Shown piece after piece: positions 1 through 12,189 of a DNA stretch of 64,000 bases. Position 1 is the stretch's first letter, and each line of letters starts with the position of its first letter. The translations under genes were made by a program, and so were the position numbers. The stretch is from Guyanagaster necrorhizus (lineage: Eukaryota > Basidiomycota > Agaricomycetes > Agaricales > Physalacriaceae): the NCBI RefSeq assembly GCF_019112545.1, contig NW_025064884.1:1562032-1626031 (forward strand), in the 5' to 3' direction. The notes beneath the pieces are model-generated. The model did not search any database, was not told the origin of the DNA, and worked only from the letters and a program-made list of their open reading frames with translations.

Positions 1-2
1 GG

Positions 3-872
3 CCGCAATTCGTCTCCAAGTTCCTTGCCGACTTATATAAATTGCTGAACATCACACACAACGCGTCAACAGCATACCACCCACAGACAGATGGTCAAAC
101 CGAATGCGCAAACCAGGAAGTTGAAAAATACCTCCGGCTATTTATCAACTACAGGCAAGACGATTGGGTGGAATGGCTAGCGCTAGCTGCCTTCCAACAC
201 AACAACAGAGTCCACTCCGCCACAGGTCAAACCCCCTTCTTTGTCAACTATGGCAGACATCCGTATCTGGCACAAACGAATCACTGTAGAACAACGACTC
301 CCGCCTCTACAGATTTTGCGCAAACAATGGGAAAAATACATGCCGAAACAAAAAGAGCACTCGAAAAGGCAGCCGCAACGATGAAAACCCAATATGACAA
401 ACATCGTCGTCCGGCACACGAGTATCATGTCCACGACAAAGTGTGGCTTGATACAACCAACCTCCATCTTCCCCGACTGAAACGTAAACTTGCCGACAAG
501 CGCACGGGACCCTTCCTGATTCTCGCAAAAATCGGAGAGTCAGCGTATAAACTGCGTTTACCAATCGGATGGAAAATCCACAACGTATTCAACGAGTCCC
601 TATTAACACCATACGTCGCTCCAGCCTTTCCAAATCAGGAATGTCCGCCGCCACCGCCCCCCGACCTGATCGATGATGAGGAACACTACGAAATCGATCA
701 AATACTAAACCACAAACTACGAAAAGTGAAGGCCTGTGGGGGTGGCACAACGACGACAGTCAACTACCTCGTTAGCTGGAAAGGCTATGGCCCGGAATCC
801 AACCAATGGATCAACGAAAAATATATGAACGCAGACACAGCAATACATGATTACGAACTATCCCTTAATTAA
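3..872 (+). CDS. Gypsy Pol C-terminus: integrase core end plus chromodomain (partial at 5')
   Basis: This is the open C-terminal part of a gypsy Pol polyprotein. The frame is open from base 3, so the true start lies outside the window. The end of the integrase catalytic core comes first (YHPQTDGQTE around 75-105, carrying the third acidic residue). Next come the GPF/Y-type region (RTGPFLI, around 500-520) and a proline-rich linker. A chromodomain (YLVSWKGYGPESNQWINEKY, about 760-830) follows, and the protein ends with ELSLN. Integrase inserts the element cDNA, and chromodomains of chromoviruses target integration to marked chromatin. No stop or frameshift interrupts the 290 codons seen. Confidence 0.9.
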   Translation, partial: PQFVSKFLADLYKLLNITHNASTAYHPQTDGQTECANQEVEKYLRLFINYRQDDWVEWLALAAFQHNNRVHSATGQTPFFVNYGRHPYLAQTNHCRTTTPASTDFAQTMGKIHAETKRALEKAAATMKTQYDKHRRPAHEYHVHDKVWLDTTNLHLPRLKRKLADKRTGPFLILAKIGESAYKLRLPIGWKIHNVFNESLLTPYVAPAFPNQECPPPPPPDLIDDEEHYEIDQILNHKLRKVKACGGGTTTTVNYLVSWKGYGPESNQWINEKYMNADTAIHDYELSLN

Positions 873-905
873 GCCATCGGGACAATGGTCTTAAGTGGAG
901 GGTAA

Positions 906-1347
906 TGTTACGATTCGCTCCTTTTTTCTTCCTTTCCACCCCTATTCATGCTGAGTCAGAAGGCACAAGACCATGGGATGCTTAGTCAGCACAACTAAAA
1001 ACCTCCCATCTAGACATTACGACGGTCGTGCTCGACGACACACAATCATCCTTTTATGTACGATAGCGACGCTCAAAGGACAACGAGCACAATGAACCAG
1101 ACAGACACAATAGGCAGTAGTATAATTAGCAGACAGCAGAACAGTATTTAAAGACCACAGCTCTCACTGGTATACCCCAGCTTCGAGCTAAAGTTTATAT
1201 TCATACCATTCTACTCTTGAGCCACTGCGTGGCCTTGTGACACCCCGAACCGATAACATCATAAAGTGGACTCAGGTGATCCCTCGAAGTGCGAAGGGAC
1301 ATCTGTTTATCACGTGTTGTCAGATCACGTGTCGCTTGGGCTTAACA
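906..1347 (+). repeat. 3' LTR of Gypsy-1
   Basis: A 442-bp LTR starts TGTTACG directly after the purine-rich tract (AAGTGGAGGGTAA) and ends CTTAACA. It contains a TATTTAAAG box near 1146 and, about 35 bases on, AGCTTCGAGCTAA, the segment predicted to start the transcript in this family. It is clearly related to the LTRs at 23357-23797, 30999-31439, 48493-48940 and 56150-56597. Confidence 0.85.
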
Positions 1348-3512
1348 CCACTCTTCAAGGGCCAGCATTATAGCAAGTAGCTCTTTGTCATATATCTTGT
1401 AGTTTTGCTCTATTACTGTCAAGACTTTGGATAAGAAGGCTATGGGCCACCACTTTCTGTCTTGTTTCTGAGATAGTATGGCTCTGACTGCACTTTTGCT
1501 CAAGTCCACCTTTATTTGGAACTTGCTATCCTGATCAGAGATGGCCAGTACAACATCTTCTGCTAGTTGTCATTTCAGGTCACTGAATGCTAACTGCTGT
1601 GATGGTCCCCATGCCCACAGGGTATTACCAGTCAGTTGCATCATAGGCCTGATGATCTTGCTGTAGTCCCTAATGAACTGACAGTAGAAGTTGGTGAATC
1701 TAAGGAATGATTGAAGCTCCTTCTTTATCAGTTCTGGCCACTCTGTCACTCTGGCCACTTTAATTGGGTCTATCCAGATGCTTTCTTCACTGATGATAAC
1801 TCTGAGATATTCAGTTTCTAATATCTTGAATTCACACTTTTTGGCTTTAAGAAATAGCTTATGCTTCCTCATCAAAGCAAGCACCTGCCAGATCAGTCTC
1901 CAATGCTCCTCTCTTGTCTTGGACATGATTAAGATATCATTCAAGTAGATAGTCATCTTTTCTATGGCAATGAGTTCCTTGAATATGTTGTTCATCATCT
2001 ATTGAAAGGTCACAGAGGAATTAGTTAACCTGAAGAATATAACCATTGGTTTAAACAGCCTCTAGTTAGTTCAGAAGGCAGCCTTCCACTCATCCCCTTC
2101 TTTGATGTAGACATTGTTGTATTCTCACTGAACATCAAGTTTAGTGTAATACTTGGCATCCCAAAGTTTGTCCATCAACTCTGAGATTAGTGGGAGTAGA
2201 TAACAGTTTTTGATCATCATCTCATTAAGTTTCTAATAGTCTTATACTGGTCAGAGCTTGCCATCTTTCTTTTTCATAAAGAAAAATAAGGAGGCCATCA
2301 GGGATTTAGAGGGTCAGATTCACCTGCTGGAAAGGTTCTCATCCAGAAATTTGTCTAATTCCTGCTGCTCATTGTTCCTGAGAGAATAGATCTTCCAGTT
2401 GAGGTTGGCATTTGCATTTGAGATTAACTTGATTACATGATTCCATGGTTTGGATGCTGGGAGTTTGTTGAAGCTCTCTTTTTCAAAGAGGTCCCTATAG
2501 TCCTGAGCCCACTTGAGCATTATCTCTTCAAATATTCACTCCTTTTTCTGTTTATGTGCCTTCACTGCTAGATCATTAGCATGGTGAACTGCATGGATAT
2601 GGATCTCCTTTTGGAGGTCAACAGTGAGGATGGTTTCTCTGTCCTTCATCTCCTCATCCCATCTGTCTTCAAGGTTCTCATCTGGTAATTCAAATAAGAT
2701 TTTTCAGCACTTGCATCAAGTGAATATTATTTTTCTGACCTTTCAATTGATCAGAGGATTATGCCTGATCAACCAGTCATGTCCTAGGAATGCTTCCTTA
2801 GTTTCTAGGTCAGTTACTGTAAGGTTGATTCATTCAGAGTGATCTCTGATGGTGAGCCAGAGCTCAATGAATTCTGTGATTGAGCCAGCTTGATTCTTTG
2901 TTCTATCTGCATTGTAAATAGGAATAAAAGCAGTGGTGGCTTGGGTTGAAAGTTTGTGCTTGTTGATGAAAGCACAGTTTATTGAGCTACCAGTGCAGCC
3001 ACTATTGACCAGTATGGTTATAGCATGAGTGGTTCAGTTCAAGAGGATTTCAACCTGGGTCTTGATTGTCAGATCAGATCTCTGTGTTTTGGTTTATTGA
3101 ACATATCTTCTTAGTCCTTGTAGTTTGTCAAGCTATTCCAGAGCTCAACACCACTCTGTCTCCTTCATCCCTTTGATCATTTTGTTGATCACTTCATCAG
3201 TTCAGGTCTTGTGTACTTAATTTTTGAGCATGGCCTTGGCTGCTTCTTTGGTTGGCACTTCTTGTATGGCCCTCCACATCCATTTGGTGTTGAATGGTTT
3301 GAGCCATAATTTAGAGGTCTCTCTCCTTGTTCAGCCTATGAGCATTTGAGTGGATTCTGATAGTGATTCTTTGGTGTGCAAAATAGAAGTTGATTGGGGT
3401 ATATCTGAATGCACACATAATTTAGGCATAAAGGTAACTACAGAAGTTTTAGTCTGTTTAATAAGTACTGTTCACACACTATGAAGTCCTTTGGCTGATC
3501 CAGTGGAATCAC
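1348..3512 (-). pseudogene. Decayed gypsy Pol (protease, RT, RNase H part)
   Basis: Minus-strand reading gives the RT palm (TIYLNDILIMSK near 1920-1955, with the usual YLDD changed to YLND, which alone would kill the enzyme). It also gives the downstream thumb (KKELQSFLRFTNFY) and RNase H start. The region before RT matches the Gypsy-A KPWNHVIKLI-type linker, and the protease region lies near 2900-3010. Multiple TGA and TAG codons interrupt every domain. Most changes relative to Gypsy-A are CG to TG or CA. Confidence 0.75.
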
Positions 3513-4900
3513 TCACTAGTTGGCCTCACCTTTTACCTCCTCCATCTTTGTCTCTGTGTCTAGCTCCTCATCCTCCTTCTGGAGTTCAGTGATTTGTACC
3601 CAAATATCTTCCTGGGTCTGCTCTTTCTTGGAGCAGTCTTTTGACATATAGCTTTTCTGACCACAGTTGAAACACTTTTCCTCTTTCTTAAGCTGGTCTA
3701 TATCCATCAGCTTTTCTGTTCTGGTGTATGTGGTTCTGGTGCCCATCTTCTGGGCTGAGTATAATAGGCTAGCCATCAAAGATCCTGGTTTACTGCTTGA
3801 GTTAGTTGTCTTGGACCCAGAGGCCTGTGACTGGTTCAGCTTTCAGTAGTCTTGCAAGGTGGCTTGCTCTGCCTTCTGTTATTGTTATTCCTTGTACATC
3901 TTGATGATCCATTTCTTTCATTTGTTATATCCCTTTGGGATCAGTTGTTTGATCCCAATAGCAGTGATCATCATGATGTATGAGGATGGGACTCCTCTTT
4001 TGAGGACCTCAATCATCCTTCCATTGTCTGTCACATCATACTATATACTGGCAAGCTTGATGAGCCATTCCAGCTCATCAAAGTAGTCAGATGCTGTTTT
4101 ATCTCCTATCTTGAACTCCTTGATCTTCTGTTTGTGCACTTCTTATACAGCCAAATCAATGAATTTATCATGAAGCATCTGCTTGAACACTGGCCATGAG
4201 GGATACCAGTAGTGTCTCCTCATGGTGGATTGAAAGTTGGGTGAAATCAAGATCTATTAGGTCTTCACCTTGTCTTCTAAGTACAAGATGGCAACAATGA
4301 CCTGGTTCATGTCTATTCTGAGGTTTCTGGTATATATCTCAAAATATTTTTTACAGTTGACCAAAAACCAGTTGATATCATCTGATGCTCCTTTAAAGGG
4401 GTGGAGCTTTCTGAGTAGGTCTGATTTACATTGTAGGATAGTGGCATTCTCTGATAAGGCATCCATCAGATTGGGCCATTTCTCAAAAGGCAGACACCAT
4501 CACTTGTTCAGTGATCCAGAGAAGGAATGAAGAGAATTGTCATCAGCCATAGGGCTTCCCTGAGGTCCAGCTTCCTTCCATACAATCATCTTATCTTATA
4601 TGGTGAATTCCAATTGGACTGTCTTGGGGTTGTTCTGAATTGGTTCCTTTTCTATGCCACTCCCTGAAGCTTTATCTGAAGGAGATTGTGTGGCTAGTAA
4701 CTGGCTTTCAGCTTCTGTCTATGGGTTTCTGTAGCTGGCATGCCAAGGTTTGGGCTGGGCTCAGAATCAGAACAGCTAAGTGGCTGAGGTTTGTACTGAA
4801 GAGGTTGAGTATAAATACATGCTTTGGATTGATGGGGCTATATATATGGCTCATTTTGGCATGACAGATGGTGACTAAGGTATTGGTCAGATCTTAAATG
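3513..4900 (-). pseudogene. Decayed gypsy Gag with CCHC knuckle
   Basis: The C-terminal part (3516-3779) holds a nucleocapsid zinc knuckle, CFNCGQKSYMSKDC (CX2CX4 then Y in place of H, then the last C), followed by an acidic KEDEELDTETKMEEV tail ending at a TAG. The capsid part (4257-4466) has the conserved order KLHPFKGASDDI, FLVNCKKYF and YLEDKVKT, matching the Gag of Gypsy-A and Gypsy-B. Replacement of the knuckle histidine and many stops show it is dead. The N-terminal stretch near 4540-4900 is only faintly recognisable. Confidence 0.7.
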
Positions 4901-4990
4901 GCAACTGATATGCCAGTAGTCAGCCAAGCTGGTCTTCTGGGTGGTTCTTATTGTAGGTCCTGGCTGTGATTCTATATGCAGTTTCAATGG

Positions 4991-6309
4991 AGTCTAGAGA
5001 ATATTGTCAGCATTATTCCTTAAGGCAGAGACAGTAGACTATAATGTCAGAAGTTACAGGCACAGAATACTATCTATAGTTACCCTTTAAGATCTTCTGT
5101 TAGATCTAGGAAATGCAAGAATAGCATGTAAGAGCAGTGAATCTCTTTTATGATTTTGGAAAGAAAGCAGGACAAGTCAATAATTCATAAATTAATAAGT
5201 TTACTAGTGTTATATGCAAATCTCCAGGTGAGGCACAAGGTTGTTGAGATGCTATAGTGCTCTCAGTCAAGAAGTATTGATCTATATGTGGTCTGTGTAA
5301 CTGATTCTATTAGAGGGATGTTGCACAGATGTACAGTTTAGTACAGATGTTGAGTAGTCTCTGTATGGCTTGTGTGTAGGGTGTTCCTCCTCCTTTTCTA
5401 TTGTATAGTACACTACTTATACTATTCTCTTATTAATCTTAAGTATGCTATATTAAACAGCATTTGTAACTGTAGTACTATGCTTAGTGAGCATAGTGAA
5501 CTTTTTATTATGTGAAGCCTTCAAGGCTGCGAGGCTTATAGTAAACATAGCATATTTAAAAGTTCATGTAGCTAATAGTACAATAGTTCTCCTAATATTC
5601 CTTACAAAGATCTAACCAACCACATGGTTAGTCTTCTGCAGCCTACTAGTCTTCTATATGCTAGCTGTAAAAAGCTTAGATATCTGCAATCAGCCTTATA
5701 TACATGTTGCAATAGATCTTGTGGATCATATTAGAGTGTCATATATATACTAATAATGATATATGTCCTATATGATTAGGTATTGTGGTGCCTGACTGTG
5801 CTTATAACACTTATTATTAAAGCAGAAAGTTCACATGCTATAAAAGCTTATGTGCAATGTAAAAACTTCATATATAAAAAGTTTGCATGCCAGAAACAGT
5901 TTGCATTCTCTGAAAAGTTTGAAAAATAAAAAGTTCACAATGAAAGTACTTGCATTAGACTTGCAATGATTGGTTTAAGAGTCTAGAGGCTTATTAGTGA
6001 ATTATAGGTTTGCTAACTTGTTATTTGGATTGCATAATAATATCCAAGTCATTCAAAGGTATTCTAAGTGATCTGGAATGCCTATAATATCAATTCTGAA
6101 TGTATTTGGGATTGTTTGAATAAGATTTGAGAGGAGGATTTGTAAGTGTTAGTATAGGCCTTGTGAAAGAAGTGAAATATTGCTTGAATTATTATAGATC
6201 TGTGAATTTTATGAGCATACAAAGTCTGGAGGCTCATCATCATATATTGACTTTAGCTTGAGACTAGAGTATATCACTATACACTACTGACTTAAATACT
6301 GTATAAAAA
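4991..6309. other. AT-rich, CpG-poor stretch without a recognisable gene
   Basis: About 1.3 kb of strongly AT-rich sequence with almost no CG and stops in all frames. Nothing protein-like was recognised. It may be remains of the older gypsy 5' region and of the 5' part of the copia element that follows. Confidence 0.5.
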
Positions 6310-7510
6310 AGTCTTGGTGATCTCAACCAAGCCATATCTTAGTGTCTCAAACCAAGCTTTGGCTGGACATGATTTAGAGGCCAAAATCATGACACTCAGA
6401 ATATGTCATGCAATATATGGAACAATGGATGCTTGTAATGCATGGTTTCATAAGTTGAATAAGACATTCACACTTAAACACATTCAATCTCATGCAGATT
6501 CATATACATGGCTAATAAAATATGAGAGAGAACAAACTATTACATGCATATACACTGACAATGTTTCTGGTGCCTCTTCATCTAAGGCTGAGAGAGAGTT
6601 AATGAGGAAAGAAATTGGATAGGTATATGACATCAAAGATATAGGCAGACATAACAACATGCTGAAGATAGTATTAGAGTTTGACAATAATGCTGGATCA
6701 ATCTCATCACATCAAAAAAACCTCATAATGAAGACTCTAGAGTGATTCAGCATGCTTGAATGCAAATCAAAAGCTACTCTCTTACCAGTTGGAATGCTAG
6801 CTGTCCTTGACATTCAATCAAGGCCTATTCCAGTGTTTGACACAGAGTTTATGGAACACAAGGATTACAAAGTTATATAAGGGTTCTTAACTCATATCAC
6901 CAATAAGACTCACCCAGACATTGCTTTTGCTATGAACTACCTCTAACACTTCACTTCAGACCTTCAACTCATCTATTGGAATAGAGCAATGCATGTACTA
7001 GCCTATCTCAAGAGAATAATGCAGTATAAAATCATGTACAAAACACTAAAGTGGATGATAGATTAACACCAGTTGGATACATAGATTCATCATGTAGAAA
7101 TGACTGTATCACTGAGAAATCCACAATGGGGTATGTTTTTCAAATGGCAGAAGGACTCATTTCATAGAGTAGTCATGCATAAAAGAGAGTGGCACTATTA
7201 ATAACAGAAGCTGAATATATTGCTTCAGTCTATAGAGAATGACAGTCAATATGAATGAAGTCTTTCTTAGATGAACTAGAGATTGAGAAGAGTCAACTTT
7301 ATATAATTTAGTGTGATAACAACAGCACTATTGATCTCATAAAGTCAACCAAGGGTCATGAGAAATCAAAACACTTTGCATTGGATTATCATTTGATTTG
7401 AGAGGCTGTACAACTCAAGGACCTTGATATCAAGTATATTCCATCTGAAGACAACCTTGTGGACATCTTCACAAGGACAATTTCCAAACCACATGTGACA
7501 GATCTCTTAT
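6310..7510 (+). pseudogene. Decayed Ty1/copia Pol fragment (RT and RNase H)
   Basis: The first part (6314-6622) matches the copia RT block. It has AIYGTMDACNAWFHKL in place of the usual ALYGLKQAPRAWY, then IYTDNVSG at the catalytic site, where YVDD has become YTDN. After several stops the RNase H end is clear: KSTMGYVF near 7120, ITEAEYIAS near 7200 and CDNNSTIDLIKSTKGHEKSKH near 7310-7375. YIPSEDNLVDIFT follows near 7435-7475. There is no CG-rich sequence and many TGA and TAG codons. The element is inactive and 5' truncated. Confidence 0.8.
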
Positions 7511-8110
7511 GATGTATGGGATTCACTAGAGTTTGATCATGATGGGTGTCAACTTCAGAGAGTGTGTTGAGAGGTTCAATCAATACCTCTATTGGACTTT
7601 CCAGATTGTCACTATTTAAGTTCATATTCAGTAGCACAATCACAGCCATGCTTTAGGATATTTTTTCATTCTATAGTACCTCAGTCTTTTGACAGAATAG
7701 CAGCATGTAATCCACATGCTTAACCACTTCTCTCTTGCTAGTTCTTTTGATACTCACAAGGATGCTTGGGAATGTCAGCTTGGCACAGCTGATAGAATTG
7801 TTGGTTCACTTTGGAAGGTCTGAAAAAAGTTTTTATGAGAATCCCTATTTTTTTGCTATAATGTTGTATATTTGGAGCATAGAATAATAACATATCTATA
7901 TTAAATTATGTAGTATTAGTAGCAAATATTAATTTAGACACCAGATTTCCAAATTAGAGTACTAGGTTCAAGTTCAACTTTCCCACCCAAAATAGGCCTT
8001 GCCACTTGTCTTTAACACAATCATAGATGTGAGGCAAGATGGATAAGTGATTGGCCCATTATTCCTTACACAGGGACTGACTGTTGATTAAGTTCCATCT
8101 ATCCTGTTTG
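7511..8110. other. Copia 3' flank with possible LTR start; no gene
   Basis: Directly after the copia RNase H end comes AGAGTGTGTTGAGAGG, with a plausible LTR start TGTTGA at 7565, placed as the 3' LTR of Copia-1 is after its Pol. I could not find a convincing end. The rest is AT-rich and CpG-poor, and the CpG-poor block ends sharply near 8110. Confidence 0.4.
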
Positions 8111-9396
8111 GGTAGGAGTCGAGTGCCCAAGAATTGGGTGTGTGATGCCTGTCGAGTTCAGAGGGATTAAGGTTGCAATGTGAAGGGGAGGTTGCAATGA
8201 AACTGCCGGAAAGGGTCATATGGCTTAGTCATGAAATTGATTGCGTCATTGTCGATCACGTGGTTGGGTGGGCACCCCTTCGATGCCTGAGAATAAAATT
8301 TCGACCCCATGTACAAAATCGAATTTGGTGAGCACCCTTGGGTACTCATAGCTGCCTCGTTCTTGAAGTTCATGTCTTTAGAAGAGCTGACATGAAGGAC
8401 ATTGCCGAACAAGTTTCCTATATCTATGTGCAAACAGATCATCAAAGAGGTGTTAGTTAGCTTGGATTTTCTTCATGTGAATGCAGTTGGCATTGATTAT
8501 CTTTCAAGGAAGTTATTGTATCGAAACCTGCTCATGCTCATACGGTTTCCACCTCAAGTTTCAGTTTTCAGAGCTCTTTCCCTCGTATCATCGCTTCCCT
8601 CAATGTGGATGTTGCCTTTAGCGCTTGTGAAACAGGGGGACCAGCTCCCCCGGGTTAGCGCGCCACCTCCCCTCGATCATGTCCGGGGATTACATTTCTA
8701 GTGCTCTTTTTTTGCCAGGCCTTGATACCCGCGCTGGGTTTCCGGGCTCCCATTGAGTTGTGGATGTGCATATAGCGATCCCCCATTCCGTTCTCCGATA
8801 TGATATATGACCATCGGCACGGTGATCTCGGATACCAGAGGATATAAGTACCGCAGCTGTGCCTTGGACTGCGGGACCACTCGTCTGCTTGTACCGGGTA
8901 GTCTACGTGTAGATGAAGACCGCTTTTATTGGGAAATGGTGTTAGAATTGCAAGGCTGAGCACAAGGTTACTTCCTTGTCACTCGCGACATGAGGGCTAA
9001 CGACGAAATATACAGGCTTATATACTCCGAAATCCCTTCGGAAGCGAGAAAACACGTAAGAGGATTCATATGACAACCCAAACGACGGCAGACCGGAAAA
9101 TCTTTGTTTTTCACAAATGGGAGCGCCCAGTTCACATGGAAATCAATCCCCTTTGGAGTGCCTCCGCCCTCACCGTTTCATGTCGCCGTTCCTTGCCAGT
9201 CCAACATATCCACACGAAATCCGCATAGTACGCCAAGGCATCATAAACGTCGGTCACAACTCCAATCTTAGCATTCACTGCCAAAGCCCGGCGCTCACTC
9301 TCATCATGACCACCTCTTTTGGCATCCATTTGCTGCGCCAATTCAGACATTGTATTCTTTAAAAGCACGCCTGTACCTGGTGTTTCTCTCCAAAAG
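8111..9396. other. CpG-normal sequence upstream of GMC1; no confident gene
   Basis: Base composition changes near 8110 to the CpG-normal type. Only short frames occur. A segment at about 8420-8490 reads MCKQIIKEVLVSLDFLH, reminiscent of the helix before the catalytic loop of SRPK-like protein kinases. The catalytic HxD motif is absent downstream, so at most it is a relic. The 300 bp before GMC1 probably hold its promoter. Confidence 0.3.
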
Positions 9397-11623
9397 ATGT
9401 TTTTACAGCTTCTCTTCCTAGCATCTATATGTTCAGCAACGATCTACGAAAGACTCTCGGACGTCCCGACACAGGACTTTGATTATATTATTGTAGGGGG
9501 TATGTACCTCTCGTCGAGTACCTACTATACACCGCTCACCGTCTTACTCGCAGGCGGAACGGCAGGAAACGTCCTCGCCAATCGTTTGACAGAACAAAAG
9601 AACACGTCGGTGCTCGTCCTTGAAGCGGGGCAATCGTGCGCTATTCTTTCTTCTTTCTCATACATTAAGCTCATATGGTTCGCAGGACCGCTGATGTCCT
9701 GCTTTCTCAGGTGCCGTTCTTCTGCACGGAGGCGACGCCTAACACACTATTAGACTGGAATTTTACCACCACATCCCAGTCCGGCTTGAATGGACGGTCT
9801 ATTCCGTATGTGAGAGGATTTGGATTGGGTGGGAGTAGCGCCGTTAGTGAGTGCTGTCCATTCTTGTTTTCCTGTCGGTGGGAGCTCATATGTTTTTAGA
9901 TTATATGACATACACGCGTGGTTCGTCGGAGGACTATGATCGATACGCTGGTGTTACTGGGGACCAGGGGTGGGGGTGGAACAAGATGCGGCCATATATT
10001 CTAAAGGTCGAATTTGTCAAACTTATCTCGGGTTACACTAACTTTTGTGGATGTTCATAGACTGAACGCTTCGTCGCCCCTGCGGACCATCACAATACCA
10101 CCGGTCAATTCAATCCTATAGTGCATAACTTTGATGGGATGAACTCCGTCTCACTCCCCGGATACCCACGTACTATTGATGAACGGGTCATCCAAGTTAC
10201 AGGGGAGCTCCCGGATGAGTTTCCGTTCAATCTAGATCTCAATTCTGGATATCATCTGGGTATTGGTGAGTGCGATTGAAGTCAATGGGTGTGTCTTGGA
10301 CTGATCTCGTTGATCATGGCAGGCTGGCATCAAAAGAGTATCGGGAACGGGACGAGGAGTACTTCGGAGACGGCGTATCTCGGTCCTGGGTACGTCGACA
10401 GGGAAAATCTGCATGTGCTTGTCCATGCATACGTAACCCGAATACTTTCACTGAATGATTCGAACTCAGACGGCTTACCACTATTTAACGCTGTCGAGTT
10501 CACCCAGGATGCTGGAGGTCAGGCTCACTACGTTTTTGGAAAAATTAATTGTTTTACTAATGGAGGATCCAGCGACAATCCAAACCCTTTCTCCTCCTAA
10601 ACTCAAAGAAATCATCTTATCAGCTGGGTCCTTGGGTACACCTCACATCTTGCTCAACTCGGGTGTCGGGGATGCCGATGAACTCTCTGCGCTGGGCATT
10701 TCCTCGACCGTGCACCTTCCCGACGTCGGGAAGAACCTGACAGATCACCCCATGTGGAACCTTGCGTGGACGGTCAACGACACGAACACACTCGAGAACG
10801 TGTACTGGAGGAACGAGACGTTCCAAGCTGAGGCTCTGGAGGAATGGCAAGTAAACCGAACCGGGTTCGTAGCCAATACGTTTTCGAATCATTTGGGGTT
10901 CTTCCGTGTTGGAGAAGGGGTATTGAAAAAAGAGCCATGTGCGGGAAGGAGGACGGGGAGCTATGAGTTGATTTTCTCGGTGGGTCTGGGATGCACAGAG
11001 TGGTTGTGTGTGCTGAATTTATACATGCAGGGCGGTATACCTAGCGGTCCCATCCCGACCACTGGAGACTATATGACAGTTTCGACTGTTGTGGTATGTC
11101 CACTATCTCGTACGTCATGTCACTCTTCTTTATCCTATGGTTGATTCCCGTTTGTGAAGGTGGCAACGTTACCATTAACAGCACCGACCCCCTCGCGCCA
11201 CCGGTCATCAACCCCAACTTTTTCTCGCACCCTCAGGACATGACGGTCATGCAGCAGGCCGTCCAGGGTGCTATTAAGTTCGCCACTGCGCCTGTATGGG
11301 AGGATTATATCCTAGGGCTCGCGACGAATATCACGGATCTAGAAGGGGGCATACGAAATGGGGCTGTGACGACGAATCATCCGGTTAGCACTGCCAGTAT
11401 GTCACCGCGCAACGCGCCTTGGGGAGTCGTCGATCCAGATTTGAAGCTCAAGAAGGCTGTGGGAGTGAGGATCGTGGATGCGTCGGTTTTGGTGAGCGAT
11501 TTTGGGTTTTGGTGGGTTTGAGTTGCTGATTTGTGGTGATAGCCATTTATACCTGCGGGGCATACGCAAGCGGCGGTGTATGCATTTGCAGAGCGGGCGG
11601 CAGATTTGATAAGGGCAGATTAA
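9397..11623 (+). CDS. GMC1: secreted GMC flavin oxidoreductase, aryl-alcohol oxidase type
   Basis: Ten exons: 9397-9499, 9554-9635, 9686-9846, 9900-10006, 10061-10265, 10323-10517, 10573-10979, 11031-11109, 11160-11491 and 11543-11623. All introns are GT-AG, 50-57 bp. The joined frame is 1752 nt, 583 aa, without a stop. A signal peptide covers about residues 1-14 ([14 protein letters not shown]). The FAD dinucleotide motif GGGTAG is at 34-39, GMC signature 1 ([11 protein letters not shown]) follows, and signature 2 is [12 protein letters not shown]. Catalytic histidines are His520 (HPVSTASM) and His564 ([10 protein letters not shown]); their 44-residue spacing equals that of Pleurotus aryl-alcohol oxidase. 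Family members oxidise aromatic or aliphatic alcohols outside the cell and give hydrogen peroxide to lignin peroxidases. The exact substrate is not readable here. Confidence 0.92.
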
Positions 11624-12189
11624 ATGTGTTAAATCGTGGCAAGCAGAAACAGAAGGAAGCAATTGTTTTAGTGACGAGAACATTAGGTGCATTTTGGGGC
11701 TCGTCAATTGATCTCGACATCTTAAAGTGCAACAGAAGGTGGTCCGCCGTCGCCAAGTGTTCATTTCATGTTATCCGCAATTGTCACACTTCAGTTAACG
11801 TTCACTACTGATACTAGACATTTCTGCTTCCATGCCAGTGACTTTTCCGGTAATTACGCCATTGCACTTGCGTGAAAAAGGCTCGACGGAGGAAGAGAAG
11901 CACTACATTTAGATATATGTCAACATAAAACGATCACAAAGATACGTTGTCGGTATGAACTCACTTAGCTCCTTATAATGAGAACGTACGAACATTTTCA
12001 TTGACAAGGGCGTGGAGTCTTCCGACATGTTATCGGACGAACGGGGTGAAGCAAATTCCCGTTTTCTTTGGTCTAGCTCGAGTATGCTCTCATAGGACGG
12101 GGGTTTACAGCCAGACTGGCCTTTACGACATGGACAAGGCATTCGCGACTCGCTTTGAAGCCCCAAATGCCGACTACAAGGAAGCTTCA
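11624..12189. other. Intergenic between GMC1 and the convergent DUF6535-like pseudogene
   Basis: No gene seen. The two neighbouring genes converge, so this should hold both transcript ends. Composition is CpG-normal. Confidence 0.5.

Larger units (their letters stand above)
1..1347 (+). mobile_element. 3' end of a Ty3/gypsy chromodomain retrotransposon (Gypsy-1)
   Basis: The window opens inside the integrase of a gypsy element and runs through its chromodomain, polypurine tract and 3' LTR. The LTR ends in TAACA and the sequence then switches abruptly to the RNase H region of a reversed, much older gypsy element, so Gypsy-1 is nested in that element. The 5' half and the left target duplication lie outside the window; the right copy would be the five bases after 1347 (CCACT). 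The reading frame is open here, unlike the surrounding decayed copies, which suggests a recent insertion. Confidence 0.9.
1348..4990 (-). mobile_element. Old, CpG-poor gypsy remnant (Pol and Gag, reversed), truncated by Gypsy-1
   Basis: On the minus strand this block carries the gypsy order Gag, protease, reverse transcriptase, RNase H, aligned in order with Gypsy-A (25300-28800). It is riddled with stops and almost free of CG. RNase H is cut at 1348 by the Gypsy-1 insertion, so the integrase part is displaced out of view to the left. Neither LTR is visible; similarity fades at about 4900-5000. The right boundary is approximate. Confidence 0.8.

Noticed and set aside
8420..8760. Protein kinase gene (KQIIKEVLVSLDFLH)
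   Set aside because: Only one kinase-like helix is visible. No HxD, DFG or glycine loop follows, so a gene call is not supported.
9132..9368. Minus-strand 78-codon frame upstream of GMC1
   Set aside because: It overlaps the expected promoter region of GMC1, has no recognisable feature, and has no supporting splice or conservation signal.
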